64,000 nucleotides of DNA from Artemisia argyi. Taxonomy: Eukaryota; Streptophyta; Magnoliopsida; Asterales; Asteraceae. Made by a program: the position numbers and the translations under genes. Below are positions 36,618 to 48,888 of the stretch, one piece after another (the first letter of the stretch is position 1; each line of letters begins with the position of its first letter). The notes beneath the pieces were generated by a model. It searched no databases and was not told the DNA's origin. It worked only from the letters and a program-made list of their open reading frames with translations. The stretch covers positions 83,044,259 through 83,108,258 of the forward strand of contig CM060680.1 of NCBI GenBank assembly GCA_030686995.1. Reading direction: 5' to 3'.

Positions 36618-36717
36618 GTCTATTCAAACCCCCTTTACACAACCATGCATCGGCGCATCAACGCAAAAAAAGGTTATTTCCGAACACATTGGATTGTCAA
36701 ATAAAGAATTAGATTCC

Positions 36718-38147
36718 TGATACGTGGGAATAGCACCAGGCTTTACCTCTCGAGGGATTTCGAGAAGCTTACAACCCCCACCAGGCAGTGTACCTGGTCG
36801 TTGTAGTATAGTATAGTAACAAGTACCGGGGGATTGATCGTTCAACTCAGGAAGAGTGTCGCTAGGATTAGAAAGTCTCCTAAACTAAGTCTAAAGGTGA
36901 GGGATGATTCTTTTTGTATTTTTATGTTTTATAAAAGCAATTAAAATCTCGGTTTTTGGAAGAGTGGGCGGAATTAGTTGCTAGCCAACTAACCCAATAA
37001 CTAAAGATGCAATCAAAGTAAAATAACAGAAATGAAAATAAATCTAATTATACTAATGGTGTAAACAATGATGGGGAAAGTTGTGTTTACTTAGGTTTCA
37101 TTACTCCCGAGATATCTTTTACAGGTTGATAGTTTGTTACAATTGCATGGATGACGGGTCATATTCCTTAATACTAGTCGTAGGGCCGTGTACAATATTC
37201 CCTAACTCTATTGGATCCTACTTCACTCCTATGTCGAGCCGTTAGAAGCTCCTAACATGGGATCATTAGAATTCTCCTACGCATTCAATACAACCAAATA
37301 TCATAGTACACCTCTGATCATGTTTCTTAAGACGTTCAAGCATGTTACCAATGGAAGTCTGCCAGTTTTCTTAAGCCTAACATCGAATACAATCATCCGT
37401 AACAACTATAAACAAACAATGAACCCATAATTAACATCTAGGTTTCACTACATCTAAGCAAACACAAAAGTAATCTAGCCGATCATGTTAAATTGAAGAC
37501 AAGCGTAAGATATATTCAAACAACACATAGACATATTGATTGAATTTAAGAGTACTTATCTCAAATAGAACATGAAAGTTTCAAAGGGTTGAAACCCTTG
37601 AAAAAGCTGGAAAATTCGACCTAGGGTTTTTCCCTCAAAGTTGCACACTAATAAATGAAATTTGGAAAACTATATAAAGATAATACAGGGTGACGGCGTC
37701 ATGTGTAAACATGTGACACCGTCAACTCGCCGCCTATAAAGAAATCGGATTGCCTAGATCCACTTTTGATGCTGTCATGTGTGATTTTCTTCTGGGCCGT
37801 CACTAATACTTGGACCATGACGGCCTTGGGTGACGCCGTCATCTCCAATGAACAAAACTCTATGGATCGTCACGTGTATTGTCCACTTCCACCTCTTGTA
37901 TGACTCTTGACGCCGTCATTAAGGAACATGTGACGTCGTCAGGTAGTGTTCCCAGCAAGGAAAATTAAGACTTTGCCGTTTTCATCACTTTTATGCTCAA
38001 AAAACGTCTAAAATGCTTCTTTTTCCAGATTTCACTCCAAAAGTACCTAAAATGACAAAAGGAACGATTTAGGGAAATATTCGATCAAATAATCTCGACT
38101 TCGGGCTTAAATGACCCCTTAAAAACGGTTCATTTTTTGCCTCATCA
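36718..38147 (-). repeat. 3' LTR of the minus-strand Athila-like element
   Basis: Read on the minus strand it starts TGATGAGGC and ends CGTATCA. GACGCCGTCA-type motifs lie at about 37690-37950. Confidence 0.92.
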
Positions 38148-40646
38148 AATACCCTTACACTTGAGATTTGCTTGTCCTCAAGCAAATGCGCTTTTATTCT
38201 AATCAAAATACAAGTTAGGGGTCATTTAACACTAATATAAAAGTAATTACAACAAATAATCGTTCCACTAAAGACCAAAGACAAGCACGGAGGTCATACA
38301 CTAGCACCTCACAAATAGTGTTTAGATACTCACATCTCTCGGGTGTAATAAAGTATATATCACAATATGGAAATGGAAAACATCTCTCACTACATGTCAT
38401 AGCAAAATAGATTACCATAGGCTTAGGAAAGGATCAAACCTCCACCACTTGGCGTAAGCACCTAGGATAAACTATCAAAAGGTCTTTCAAAGGGTTATTA
38501 CGTTAGGTGTACGGATATGGAATACACGGTTTTGTTGTATAAAGGCAATATTTACTGGTGGCGAGTTAATCATCTTGGTTAATTACATGTACAATATGGC
38601 ATTGCTAAGCCAAGACTAGACTCGACTTAAGCTAATAAATCAAAAATAACAAAAACATAAAACAAACATAGAATGAAACGGGATGCTAGTCCGTATGTTT
38701 TTCTCTTTTCTTTTTTTTTTATATTTTTTTTTCTTAATTTTTTTTGATTTTTTTTGATTTTTTTATTATTTTATTATTATTATTATTTTTTTTCATACAC
38801 TCTTACCCTACCATCCAAAATAATATATCATAGGGAATGTACATTCCCCTTACACTTGAATTTTTACATACTTTACAATAAACTACTCTAATGACTCGAG
38901 TCAAGATAATCAAAACACTTGGAGTACTTTTTAAAATTAACGCACATATGGGGGTAATAAATGATGTTCTTCCCCATTATTCCATAACACAAGTACTTTA
39001 CCCATGAGTCCCAATCGTCCCAAAATAATATGTAGAAGATATGACTCGACTTAGCAACCATGTAATCAATTAAATAATTAACTAAGGGTTTAAACATGTA
39101 ACAATAATGCACTAAAAATGAGTGCATACACGGAAGGCTAAGGCGATTTGGTTGCACATTTGGGTGGGTTGTAATAAATTCTTCCTTTAAGTAAGATGCT
39201 TTAAGTTAGAAACGAAAAGATAGGCTCGGAGGGGTGTACTAGGGGTTTTGTGCACTAAAAATGAGTACAACGCTAAGGTGTGGGAAAAATTAGTTGACTT
39301 TACTAGCCAAGTAATATGACTTAAATGGTCAAGTAATTATGATACGGGTTTAACACAAGGGTAATCCTAATGCCTCTTATCATGTAGTAAATCCTACTAC
39401 ACGAATGTAGTCTCACTAGCGGTCTCGGGATGCATCACTAACGCAAGTTCTAGAATCTAAATGCTACCGGTACACTCATAAACACTAATAGTGAATGCTT
39501 TTCCTATCAAATCTAAAGGCGAACCTCACATATTTCGGTGGAAAATTTTTCTGAATAGTACGGTTTTATGCTAGTCATACAACTCCTATCCATGAGACGC
39601 TTGCTAAGGCTAAAGTTTCACTCCTAAATGTTGTAAAAAAAATTAAAATTTGGCGCTAAAATGACACTAACAAGTATTTCTCTTAGTTTTATTACACACC
39701 TACCATCAAACAAACAAACTCAAGTGCAATTATATCCTATAAGGTATCATCATTTACCCTCCCCTTACACTTAGGATGAACATTGTCCCCAATGTTCAAT
39801 TAAAGAATGTAAAAGTGAAATAGGTAAAAGAATAAAAGCAAATACTCCCCTGATTCGTTTGGTGTGGATAGTGTGGTAACAAGGTTAGATCTTCTTCCAA
39901 GAAAATGAACATTCAAAGCTTCCCTTCCAGAAAAATAAATCATCTTCTTGTCATACATAACTTGTTAAACCTAAGAAAACAAACAAGGCAACCTCGCGTA
40001 AAATCGGCGACAATCTGTATATACTAACAAGTCTTAAAAAACAAATTAATATATAAAGCTTGTGGAATGAATGTTTGCAGATTTCCTGGAGTTTATAAAA
40101 CCAAAGAATTAAGAAAAACTTTAAGACTCCGTTAGATAAACAAAACTCGCAAAATTTCAAGAATTTTACACATGACGCCGTAAGGAGTGAACTCCTGACA
40201 CCGTCAGAAGTGACCTACAGAAATCTTTACGTTAAGTTTCCGAAAAATTTCTGGAAAAACTTATGTCCTACTTCCTGGAAAATCATGCAAAACATCATTA
40301 TGACTCGATACAAGCATTTGACTATAACATGTACTAATACACATGTTCATTTAATATTGTGGAGAATCAAGATCAATTTCGTTCTTAAAAACAAATTTGG
40401 GGTTCCCCCTTACACTTAGCTTTTGAAAAATACCTTTATATGAAGTTAAGACGAAGTTAAACAACAAAATAAAGCATTTTCACAATTTTAGTTTGAAACA
40501 TGATCTACCAACAATAAAAATAAAGCATGCATATGGAAGCAAATAATAATCAAACAAATAAAAATCACACAAAACATGGGTTGCCTCCCAAGAAGCGATT
40601 TTCTTTATTTTACGAGTCTTGTAGCTAGAATCAAGGTCATGGGCAA
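38148..40646 (-). mobile_element. 3' non-coding region of the minus-strand Athila-like element
   Basis: Reverse counterpart of 28126-30666, including the T-rich (A-rich on the coding strand) tract at about 38700-38800 and the CTTACACTTGAG polypurine-side sequence at 38153-38164. No coding region seen. Confidence 0.75.
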
Positions 40647-42967
40647 TTACGTGACCTCATCGTTGGTCTCATTCTCTAGGTCATCTCCAATCTTAGTTTT
40701 GTATTCCGGACCTAGTTGCAAACATTCCTGGTAGAAACCAAGTATTCTATTCATGACATAATCTACTCCTCTACGTCTATCCTCATCATTCCTATAATAA
40801 ACCGCTTGCTTGTGTTCCTTTTCTATGTTTGATAGAAGGCAGTATTGTTCAATCTTATAGGGCATTTGGTAAGTAATCTCATCATTCTCTTCTTTGAATC
40901 TAACTATCCCTAGGGTCGGGTCATAACTCATCTTAGAGGCTTCAACAAACGGTTTTCCGAACACTACTTGACTTAGGCAATCATCTATTACCGGACGAGT
41001 ATCCGCTACTATCACAAAGTTGGTGACATAAGTGAAGTTTCCTACAAAGACATGCAATCCTTTCACTCTTCCTACAAAGTTGCTCATCTTACTCGTGTTG
41101 GGCATCATCCTATAACCAAGTTGCTTCTTCACTACCCAATTATAATAGGTCCTAGTCATGATGTTTATAGGAGACCTAGGATCGATATAAGCTTTCCATA
41201 CATGCATATGCCCAATGTTGCATGGTATGTTGATGTTAGAGGGATCACCTACTTTAATAAGAGGTGAACCAAGGATATATGGTGTCTCGGGATCATCGAA
41301 TAAATCCTTGTGATACTCCCGTTCTTCCTTGGTGGGCAACTTATCAAAGTACTCTTCTACGTTTTCTACTTCCTCTAACTTTTCTCCCTTCTCAACTTCC
41401 TTAATCTCATCCCTAGTCTCGGTTTCTATCCCAACTTCATCCTCGTCACTTTCTTATATATTCTTATCTTTTGGCTTAATGGTGACAACATTGACAAAGT
41501 GGACGTGTTTGGATGATGAGGGGTCCTTAATTTGGATTCCACTATTAGTGTCCCTAGTGTCCTTCCTAGGTGACAGATGTTTAAAGAGTTTACTAGGACT
41601 TTTTATTTTCACAGGAGAGGATGGTTGATTCATGATGGTGAAAGATTTGACTTCTTCAGCCTGAATCGGTTTATTAATAGCGTGCTCTTTAATAGCGGTT
41701 AACAACTTACAAATCTTGTCATTCATATCGGCCTGCTGTTGTCTAAATCGGGTCTCAAGCGTGGAAAGCTGTAATTCTTGAGAGAGAATGAACTTTCGCA
41801 AGGCATCTTCATAGCTTTGATTAGGAGTGTTCTGAGGTGGAAAATGCTCAGACCATTCAAGTGGAGGAGAATCATCGAAGGATATGCTCTGAGTTTGGTA
41901 TCCTCTGAAATTTGGCTTATCTTTCCATGCATCATAGGCCTCGCCAAAGCTTCAAGGACCTCGATTAGTGGCGAGCTCTCTATTATTTGTTTTATCAGCG
42001 CATGACGATATGAATTCCTTAAAGGCATGCTTCGGAAGTTCCATGCAGTTATGAGTTTCATGAGGACCACTACACAACTTACACGAATAAGTTATTTTGT
42101 TCACTTGGCTTGAGGGCTTAGGAGCTTCATAGGATTTAATGAGAAACTTGACTTGGTCCTCAAGTTCCATGATCCTACGGTCGGGAGTGCTAGGATTGTT
42201 CGAAGGAAAAGATATTGCATTGACCGTTTTGTTCAAATCACAGGGATCATTCCAACTTTCGTTGTCATAGAGAGCAAGATCTTCTATGAATTCCCATGAT
42301 TCTTCCGCACTTAGATCACGTAGCTTGCTACTGGCCAATTGGTCAATGGTTCGCCTTGTGGAGAGATCGATATGGTCATAGAAGATTTGGACTTGGAGCC
42401 AAAGATCTATGCCATGATGATGGACTTTTTGGAGTAAGTCCTTGAAACGAGTCCATGCTTCGTATAGAGTTTCACCTTGACATTGTTGGAACATCAAGAT
42501 ATCATTTCTAAGCTTGGTAGTTCTCCCCGGTGGGAAAAATTGAGCAAGGAAACGAGTGGTGAGATCATCCTATGAGGTGATGGATCCCGCGGGTAAACGT
42601 TCAAGCCATTGACTAGCTTGATCACGTAGAGAGAATTGGAATAGGCGTAATCGGGTCGACTCTCTAGTTACAACATCAAGGTCTATGGAATCTATGATTT
42701 TAAGGAAATCCTTGAGATGTTGGTTAGGATCTTTGGAATGAAGTCCATGGAATGCACATCCGCTTTGCACCAACCGGATGGTGTCGGATCGCAAGGGGGA
42801 CACATTGGCTCCTTGAGTGAGCTCAATAGTGTTTTGATAGCCTTGGTAGCTAGGACGGGAATACTCTCCTAAGGTTCAGGGCCTAAGAGGTTGGTTTGCT
42901 AGTGGTGGGTTTTGTGGGTGGTTTTGTTTTGGTGGGTTGATGGGTTCAAAGATGTTACCACTTCCAT
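40647..42967 (-). pseudogene. gag: Broken Athila-like gag with a second type of protease module
   Basis: The start (ATG at 42965-42967) is followed by a frame change relative to the plus-strand copy. Open pieces are 42803-42570, 42497-41952, 42070-41723, 41801-41454 and 41339-40647, in shifting frames. The first two match the Gag fold and zinc knuckle (CKLCSGPHETHNC) of the plus-strand copy. The last, 230 codons, encodes a retropepsin-like domain of another type (YIDPRSPINIMTRTYYNW, NFVGRVKG, VVFGKPFVEAS), in which the catalytic triad position reads D-P-R. It cannot give a full Gag. Confidence 0.85.
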
Positions 42968-43112
42968 GATGTCGGATGGTAAAGGTTACGAACAATGACA
43001 CGAAGAAATAAGATAGACTAAAGAAAACCTAAAAATAAAAATAAAATCTTACTAGAAAGGAATCTAGCAAGTAGACCTAATAAAAAGAAATCCTAACCTA
43101 GACAATAACTAT

Positions 43113-43131
43113 TCCCCAGGCTACGGCACCA
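43113..43131 (-). other. Primer-binding site of the minus-strand Athila-like element
   Basis: On the minus strand TGGTGCCGTAGCCTGGGGA, just inside the 5' LTR. Confidence 0.65.
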
Positions 43132-43137
43132 AAAACT

Positions 43138-44566
43138 TGATACGTGGGAATCGCACCTGGCTTTACCTCTCGAGGGATCCCGAGAAGCTTACAACCCCCA
43201 CCAGGCAGTGTACCTGATCGTTGTAGTATAGTATAGTGACAAGTACCGGGGGATTGATCATTCAACTCAGGAATAGTGTCGCTAGGATTAGAAAGTCTCC
43301 TAAACTAAGTCTAAAGGTGAGGGATGATTCTTTTTGTATTTTTATGTTTTATAAAAGCAATTAAAATCCCAGTTTTTGGAAGAGTGGGCGGAATTAGTTG
43401 CTAGCCAACTAACCCAATAGTAAAAATGCAATCAAAATAAAATAACAGAAATGAAAATAAATCTAATTATACTAATGGTGTAAACAATGATGGGGAAAGT
43501 TGTGTTTACTTAGGTTTCATTACTCCCTAGATATCTTTTACAGGTTGATAGTTTGTTACAATTGCATGGATGACGGGTCATATTCCTTAATACTAGTCGT
43601 AGGGCCGTGTAGAATATTCCCTAACTCTATAGGATCCTATTTCACTCCTATGTCGAGCCGTTAGAAGCTCCTAACATGGGATCATTAGAATTCTCCTACG
43701 CATTAAATACAACCAAATATCATAGTACACCTCTGATCATGTTTCTTAAGACGTTCAAGCATGTTACCAATGGAAGTCTGCCAGTTTTCTTAAGCCTAAC
43801 ATCGAATACAATCATTCGTAACAACTATAAACAAACAATCAACTCATAATTAACATCTAGGTTTCACTACATCTAAGCAAACACAAAAGTAATCTAGCCG
43901 AGCATGTTAAATTGAAGACAAGCGTAAGATATATTCAAACAACACATAGACATATTGATTGAATTGAAAGAGTACTTATCTCAAATAGAACATGAAAGTT
44001 TCAAAGGGTTGAAACCCTTGAAAAAGCTGGAAAATTCGACCTAGGGTTTTTCCCTCAAAGTTGCACACTAATGAATGAAATTTGGAAAACTACATATAGG
44101 TAATACAGGGTGACAGCGTCATTGTAAATATGTGACGCCGTCAACTCGCCGCCTATAATGAAATCGGATTGCCTAGATCCACTTTTGACGCCGTCATGTG
44201 TGATTTTCTTCTACGCCGTCACTAATACTTGGACCATGACGGCCTTGGGTGACGCCGTCATCTCCAATGAACAAAACTCTCTGGATCGTCACATGTATTG
44301 TCCACTTCCACCTCTTATATTACTCTTGACGCCGTCATTAAGGAACATGTGATGCCGTCAGGTACTGTTCCCAGCAAGGAAAATTAAGACTTTTCCATTT
44401 TCTTCACTTTTATGCTCCAAAAACGTCTAAAATGCTTCCTTTTCCAGATTTCACTCCAAAAGTACCTAAAATGACAAAAGGAACGATTTAGGGCAATATT
44501 TGATCAAATAATCTCGATTTCGGGCTTAAATGACCCCTTACAAACGGTTCATTTTTTGCCTCATCA
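43138..44566 (-). repeat. 5' LTR of the minus-strand Athila-like element
   Basis: Near-identical to 36718-38147. GACGCCGTCA-type motifs at about 44110-44370. Confidence 0.92.
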
Positions 44567-44571
44567 ATTCC

Positions 44572-45300
44572 GTTTAAATTAATACCACTCCCGAAATTCA
44601 CAGCTATGGCCATAACTTATAGACATCGTATGGAATCGACACTTAGGAACACATATCCGAAATTATCACAACTTACTCACTGCCACAGATTAAACAAAGT
44701 ACATAAAGTCATCATCAATGACCAAGCAGCAGAATCTAAAGATATTAAAAGACTAGAAATATCATTTACCAGCTTTGAAATTCAAATTCGCCATCTTTAC
44801 ACACACAAATTGGATTAATGAACTATTTAGGCATAACTTTTGGCATGAATAATAATATGAGATGCAGTCACAATGAAATATGAACGACGACAGCTATTGA
44901 ATATTAACATATGTATGCCACTATTTATTTTCGTCACCAACAGATGACACATACATAAATCACCAATTCTTTGCAACAAACCTAAATGCCCACATTATAA
45001 TAATTATTTCAGTTGAGTTAAACGTACAAAATTTGGAGAACAATAAAAGGAACAAAACATTACAAATGGCCAGGTGAATTTCGACCCCTACCATCTTTAA
45101 GGACCAATCAGCAATCTATGCAAAACCCATATAGCAATAGACTTCATACAAATTTTTCAGAAAACTTTCACTTAAAGTTTTGACCAAGCAGTACATATCC
45201 ATATAGCAAAATATTTACAACGCAAAATAAAACCATAACCAAATGACTTAATCAATAAAAAACACACAAAAGAAAGACATTACTAAAAACATTAATACTA
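44572..45300. other. Spacer, nothing recognised
   Basis: AT-rich sequence with no clear gene, LTR end or inverted repeat. Confidence 0.35.
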
Positions 45301-46407
45301 TTGGGTCTTGTTTTTTTCAACCCAACTGTCACATGTCTTTAAACATAAAATAGCCTAATTTATTAAGTCTCTGATATAATTCAGTGAGAACAACACTCAC
45401 TGATAAGGATCAGAGAGTAAGTCGCCCTCTAACAGAAATCAAAGGACTTACTCTATGATGGTTATCAGAAAGTGTTACTCCCTGATGGTTATCAGAGAGT
45501 ACACCTTGATGGTTGTGAGTGATAGGTACCTAACTAGTGATCATCAGTGGATGTAAACTCACTGATATAAAAAATCAGTGAGTCGTATCAAGCTCAATCA
45601 ATAGCCAAGCATCAGGGAAGTCAAAGGCCAACTGAAGAAACACTTTGTAAACTGATGCGGTGTTAGTGAGCAAGGTATAAGGAGCTACAAGCAACACCAG
45701 TGGCACTGAGATCTGACAAATTTCTTAGTGAGCTTGAAGACTTATCTATATAAGGGACTTAGTCTCTGATGAATGGGCGGGAAACTTGTTGGGAAGGTAA
45801 GCGTGAGGTCTTGTCAAAGGATGATAAAATAAGATCTTGGGTATAAAAGTTGTCAGCATTGAAAAACCAAATGCACGCTCCACCTATTATACTAGGCACG
45901 TGCTATCTACTCCAAGTCCGGTGAACTACAATACCCATGTGCATCCACAATATTTCTTTGCCTATTTAAATGAAACTTTGTAACCGGGATAACTAGGATT
46001 CTAAACAAACACAGAAAATAGTACTTATCACTATAGTTTATAGGATCCCCTCTCCTAGGAAAGTCTAAGCAAAGCTAGATGCCTCTAGTCATTCCCAAAG
46101 GAGTGTTTCATTTGTCGCTCAACCGGAATAGTTTACAGAGAGCTATTTCACTATAAATCTTTTGTTTCATTTCTAAAAAAGATTTATATGAGTTGAAAAG
46201 TACAAATGGTGTTATTATGGTTTTGGGTGATGTTGTTATTGTTCTTATTATTAGTAGGAAGATATCGTCATTTGCTCAAACCTTGTGGACCAACAAGTGG
46301 TATCAGACCGGTTGGGTTTCTCATAATCTAGATTCGTTCTAGAGTGACTGATAATAATCCATAGCCGTTCTTGAAGGATGAGTAATAACACAAAATCAAA
46401 ACCATCC
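45300..46407 (+). mobile_element. Remnant of an older Ty1/copia element: LTR end, primer-binding site, gag start
   Basis: At 46291-46309, CAACA is followed by AGTGGTATCAGACC, the usual junction of a copia LTR and an initiator-Met tRNA primer-binding site. The preceding kilobase, with repeated CTCACTGAT and TCAGAGAG motifs, is therefore probably its LTR; the left edge is uncertain. An ATG at 46379 (MSNNTKSKPS) opens a frame that meets the solo LTR at 46408 and can be followed for about 20 more codons after 59863, which suggests a gag start cut by that insertion. Confidence 0.55.
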
Positions 46408-47393
46408 TGTTGACATAAATAATGCCTAAAAACATTATTAACATACTATTAATATCTCTATGTTTTAATTATTACAAAACATAAACCCATTGAACTAAAA
46501 TTTATGACATAAACAAGTATTTAAGGTATGAATAAATAAAGTGTTTATTGCAATCTATGATCAAAGGGGTATTTAATTAATTATTATAAAGTTTATTTAA
46601 TTATATAAACATATTATATATTTTTGAAAAACACTTTTGGTAATAAAGAAAAATGTTTTAATCATACTAAATATATGAATTCAAATTTTTAACCAAAATC
46701 AGTTAGTTTTTCACCAAATAAACTTTCCCCACTAAATGACAAAGTTTCTGGCCGTTACAGCTGGGCGGCCCCCTTAATTATAAGGGGCGGTCCCCTTAAA
46801 ATTAAGGGGACTGGCCATGAATTAAGGAGACCGACACACTCCAGAACAGTAAATTTGTTCCCTTTAAATAATGGTTCATTCCACAGAATTTTCTCACCTT
46901 TTGCACTCCTAAACTTTCTGTTCTAGATCTCCATCTCTATTCTCTTAATCCTTTGATCATACATTCATAAATCTTTGTTTCAAAGTGATCCAAACATCAT
47001 CCTCTCAAGTGCAAAAGAAGAATACTTCTATCCCTCAAGACAAGAAGTATTACAACTTGTTGAGATCTCCACATCCAAGTTGTTAGAGCATCATCCATTG
47101 TATCTATCTCTTTGTGTAATTAGCTATGAATATTTGATAGAAGGTAGTTTAGCTAGGTATATAAATAGTGTAATTGGTTAGTGGTTTGTTGTGAAGAAGA
47201 AGAGTTAGGAAGTAGAAAAGTGTGAAGAAGATTGGTGTGAAGTAGATAGGTGTGAAGTAGAAAGGTGTGAAGAAGTATTGGTGTGAAGTAGATTGGTGTG
47301 AAAAGGTTGTGTAGAAGTTGTGATTAAGTTGTGACGAAGTCGTGGTGTGTAAGGTTTTCTCCACCATAAGGGAGCTTGTTGACATAGTGAAGA
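46408..47393 (+). repeat. Solo copia LTR, left part (TSD CATCC)
   Basis: Starts TGTTGACATAA; the flank CATCC (46403-46407) recurs at 59858-59862. Near its cut end is a minisatellite of GGTGTGAAGTAGA-like units (about 47215-47310). It is interrupted at 47393 by the 12.2-kb copia element. Confidence 0.85.
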
Positions 47394-47801
47394 TGTTAGC
47401 ATTAAAAATATGTATTTAGAAGTGATGGTCATTCTCATACATGTAACTTTGTAATGTGTCGTAGATTACAATAGAATAGTCAATGGGCTTATGGTTTGGA
47501 CTAATCTAATAGGTTATAAGTTATGTATTACAACTAGTCCATACTTAATGTAAAAGTCCAATCCATGACCAAGCCCATCCAAGCCCATTAGGGTGTTACA
47601 TCTCTTACTATATAAACACCTCAAATGAGTCATTTGAGGTGTGTGCTTGTGTGTGTATTGTGTGTGTTTTTAATAAAATGTTCTCTTCATCTTATTCTCT
47701 CTTTTATACTTATTAACGCCACACATACTATTCCAAGTCACCATCTTTACTTCATCTTGTGCTTATATTTGTGATAAAGTTGATATATCTAAGGTCCTAC
47801 A
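47394..47801 (+). repeat. 5' LTR of the copia element
   Basis: TGTTAGCATTA...AAGGTCCTACA, 408 bp. TATA-like CTATATAAACACC near 47609. The first 275 bp match the 3' LTR almost exactly; the next 90 bp do not. Confidence 0.93.
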
Positions 47802-47803
47802 AG

Positions 47804-47815
47804 TGGTATCAATCG
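47804..47815 (+). other. Copia primer-binding site
   Basis: TGGTATCAATCG, a variant of the initiator-Met tRNA site TGGTATCAGAGC, two bases after the LTR. Confidence 0.75.
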
Positions 47816-48054
47816 CCTCACAATGATTTAGGAGTGTTTTCTATCAAGTTTTTGCTAAAAAGTTTCGTATTTTTCATTTATACGTGTACTTTTTATTCAA
47901 AAAGTTTTGATTTTTAAACGTTTTAGTGGTAAAGTTGTTGTTTTTATTGAAGTTTTAGTGATTCTAAGTGTTTTGGGAAAGATTTGATCATTAGAAACAA
48001 GTGAAAAAGGAGTTTTTGGGTGAAAAAATCATATTTTTGAAGTTTTCTGGTCAT

Positions 48055-48665
48055 CCTACGCGTTAGTTGGGTGAATAGTACGAATCTACAGCTGTGAACA
48101 GTACTTTCTGTCATTTTTACGCATAAATTTTGGCCTAAAACCCTTTTCTTACGCGTAACTAAGGTCAAAACCCTTTTCTTACGCGTAACATTGGTCAAAA
48201 CCCTGTTCCTACGCTTAACTTGTAAGTCTACACGTTAAATCCTACGCGTAAGTTCCATTTCTACGCATAAGTCAGATCTTACGCATAAGATTTAATCTTA
48301 CGCGTAAGTTTCAGAATTCTACGCATAACTTCATCAAAGGTCTTCTCTTCGTGCTACGGTGACTCGGTATTTCCCTGACTTGGATAAGTTTGTGGAATAC
48401 TTCGACAAGGGATATCTTTCAAGCTTGGATAAGTTTGAGAGATCAATTTGGTTGAAAAACCTTACGCGTAAAAAATCTTACGCATAAACGCAAAGTTTAC
48501 GCGTAAAAATCAAAGCTTACGCATAAACATACTGTTTACGCATAACTTTCATCTTTACGCATAACCTAAACGTTTACGCATAACTTTTCTTACGCGTAAG
48601 ATTCAGAGTTTACGCGTAAGATTACTGTTTACGCATAAGATTAAAGGTTTACGCGTAAGATTTTG
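48055..48665 (+). repeat. Leader array of TTACGCGTAA / TTACGCATAA decamers
   Basis: About 21 copies of the palindrome TTACGCGTAA and its variant TTACGCATAA, mostly spaced 17-31 bp apart, in two clusters (48055-48330 and 48460-48665) in the untranslated leader between the primer-binding site and gag. Function unknown. Confidence 0.85.
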
Positions 48666-48888
48666 ACTTTTGACTACCAAACTTCAAACGGCCATAACTT
48701 TCGAACCGTAACTCCGTTTTCGACGAATCAGCTGTCAAAACGACCGCGAGACCGAGAAGAAGTTATTGAGGTTTTAAGGTTTTAGATCAAATTTTTCACC
48801 ATACAAACTTGCATCAACTTACACTAAACACAACTCCTACTTCGTTGAAACGATCCGAGAATCAACTTTATCAATCTACACTTCATCA

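Larger units (their letters stand above)
36718..44566 (-). mobile_element. Athila-like retrotransposon, minus strand, gag-only and broken, TSD ATTCC
   Basis: 7849 bp between ATTCC duplicates at 36713-36717 and 44567-44571. LTRs at 36718-38147 and 43138-44566 have matching ends and nearly equal lengths (1430 and 1429 bp). It has the same layout as 24067-32081 (primer-binding site, gag, long 3' non-coding part), but its gag carries several stops and frame changes and a different protease-like module. No pol domains are present. Confidence 0.92.
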
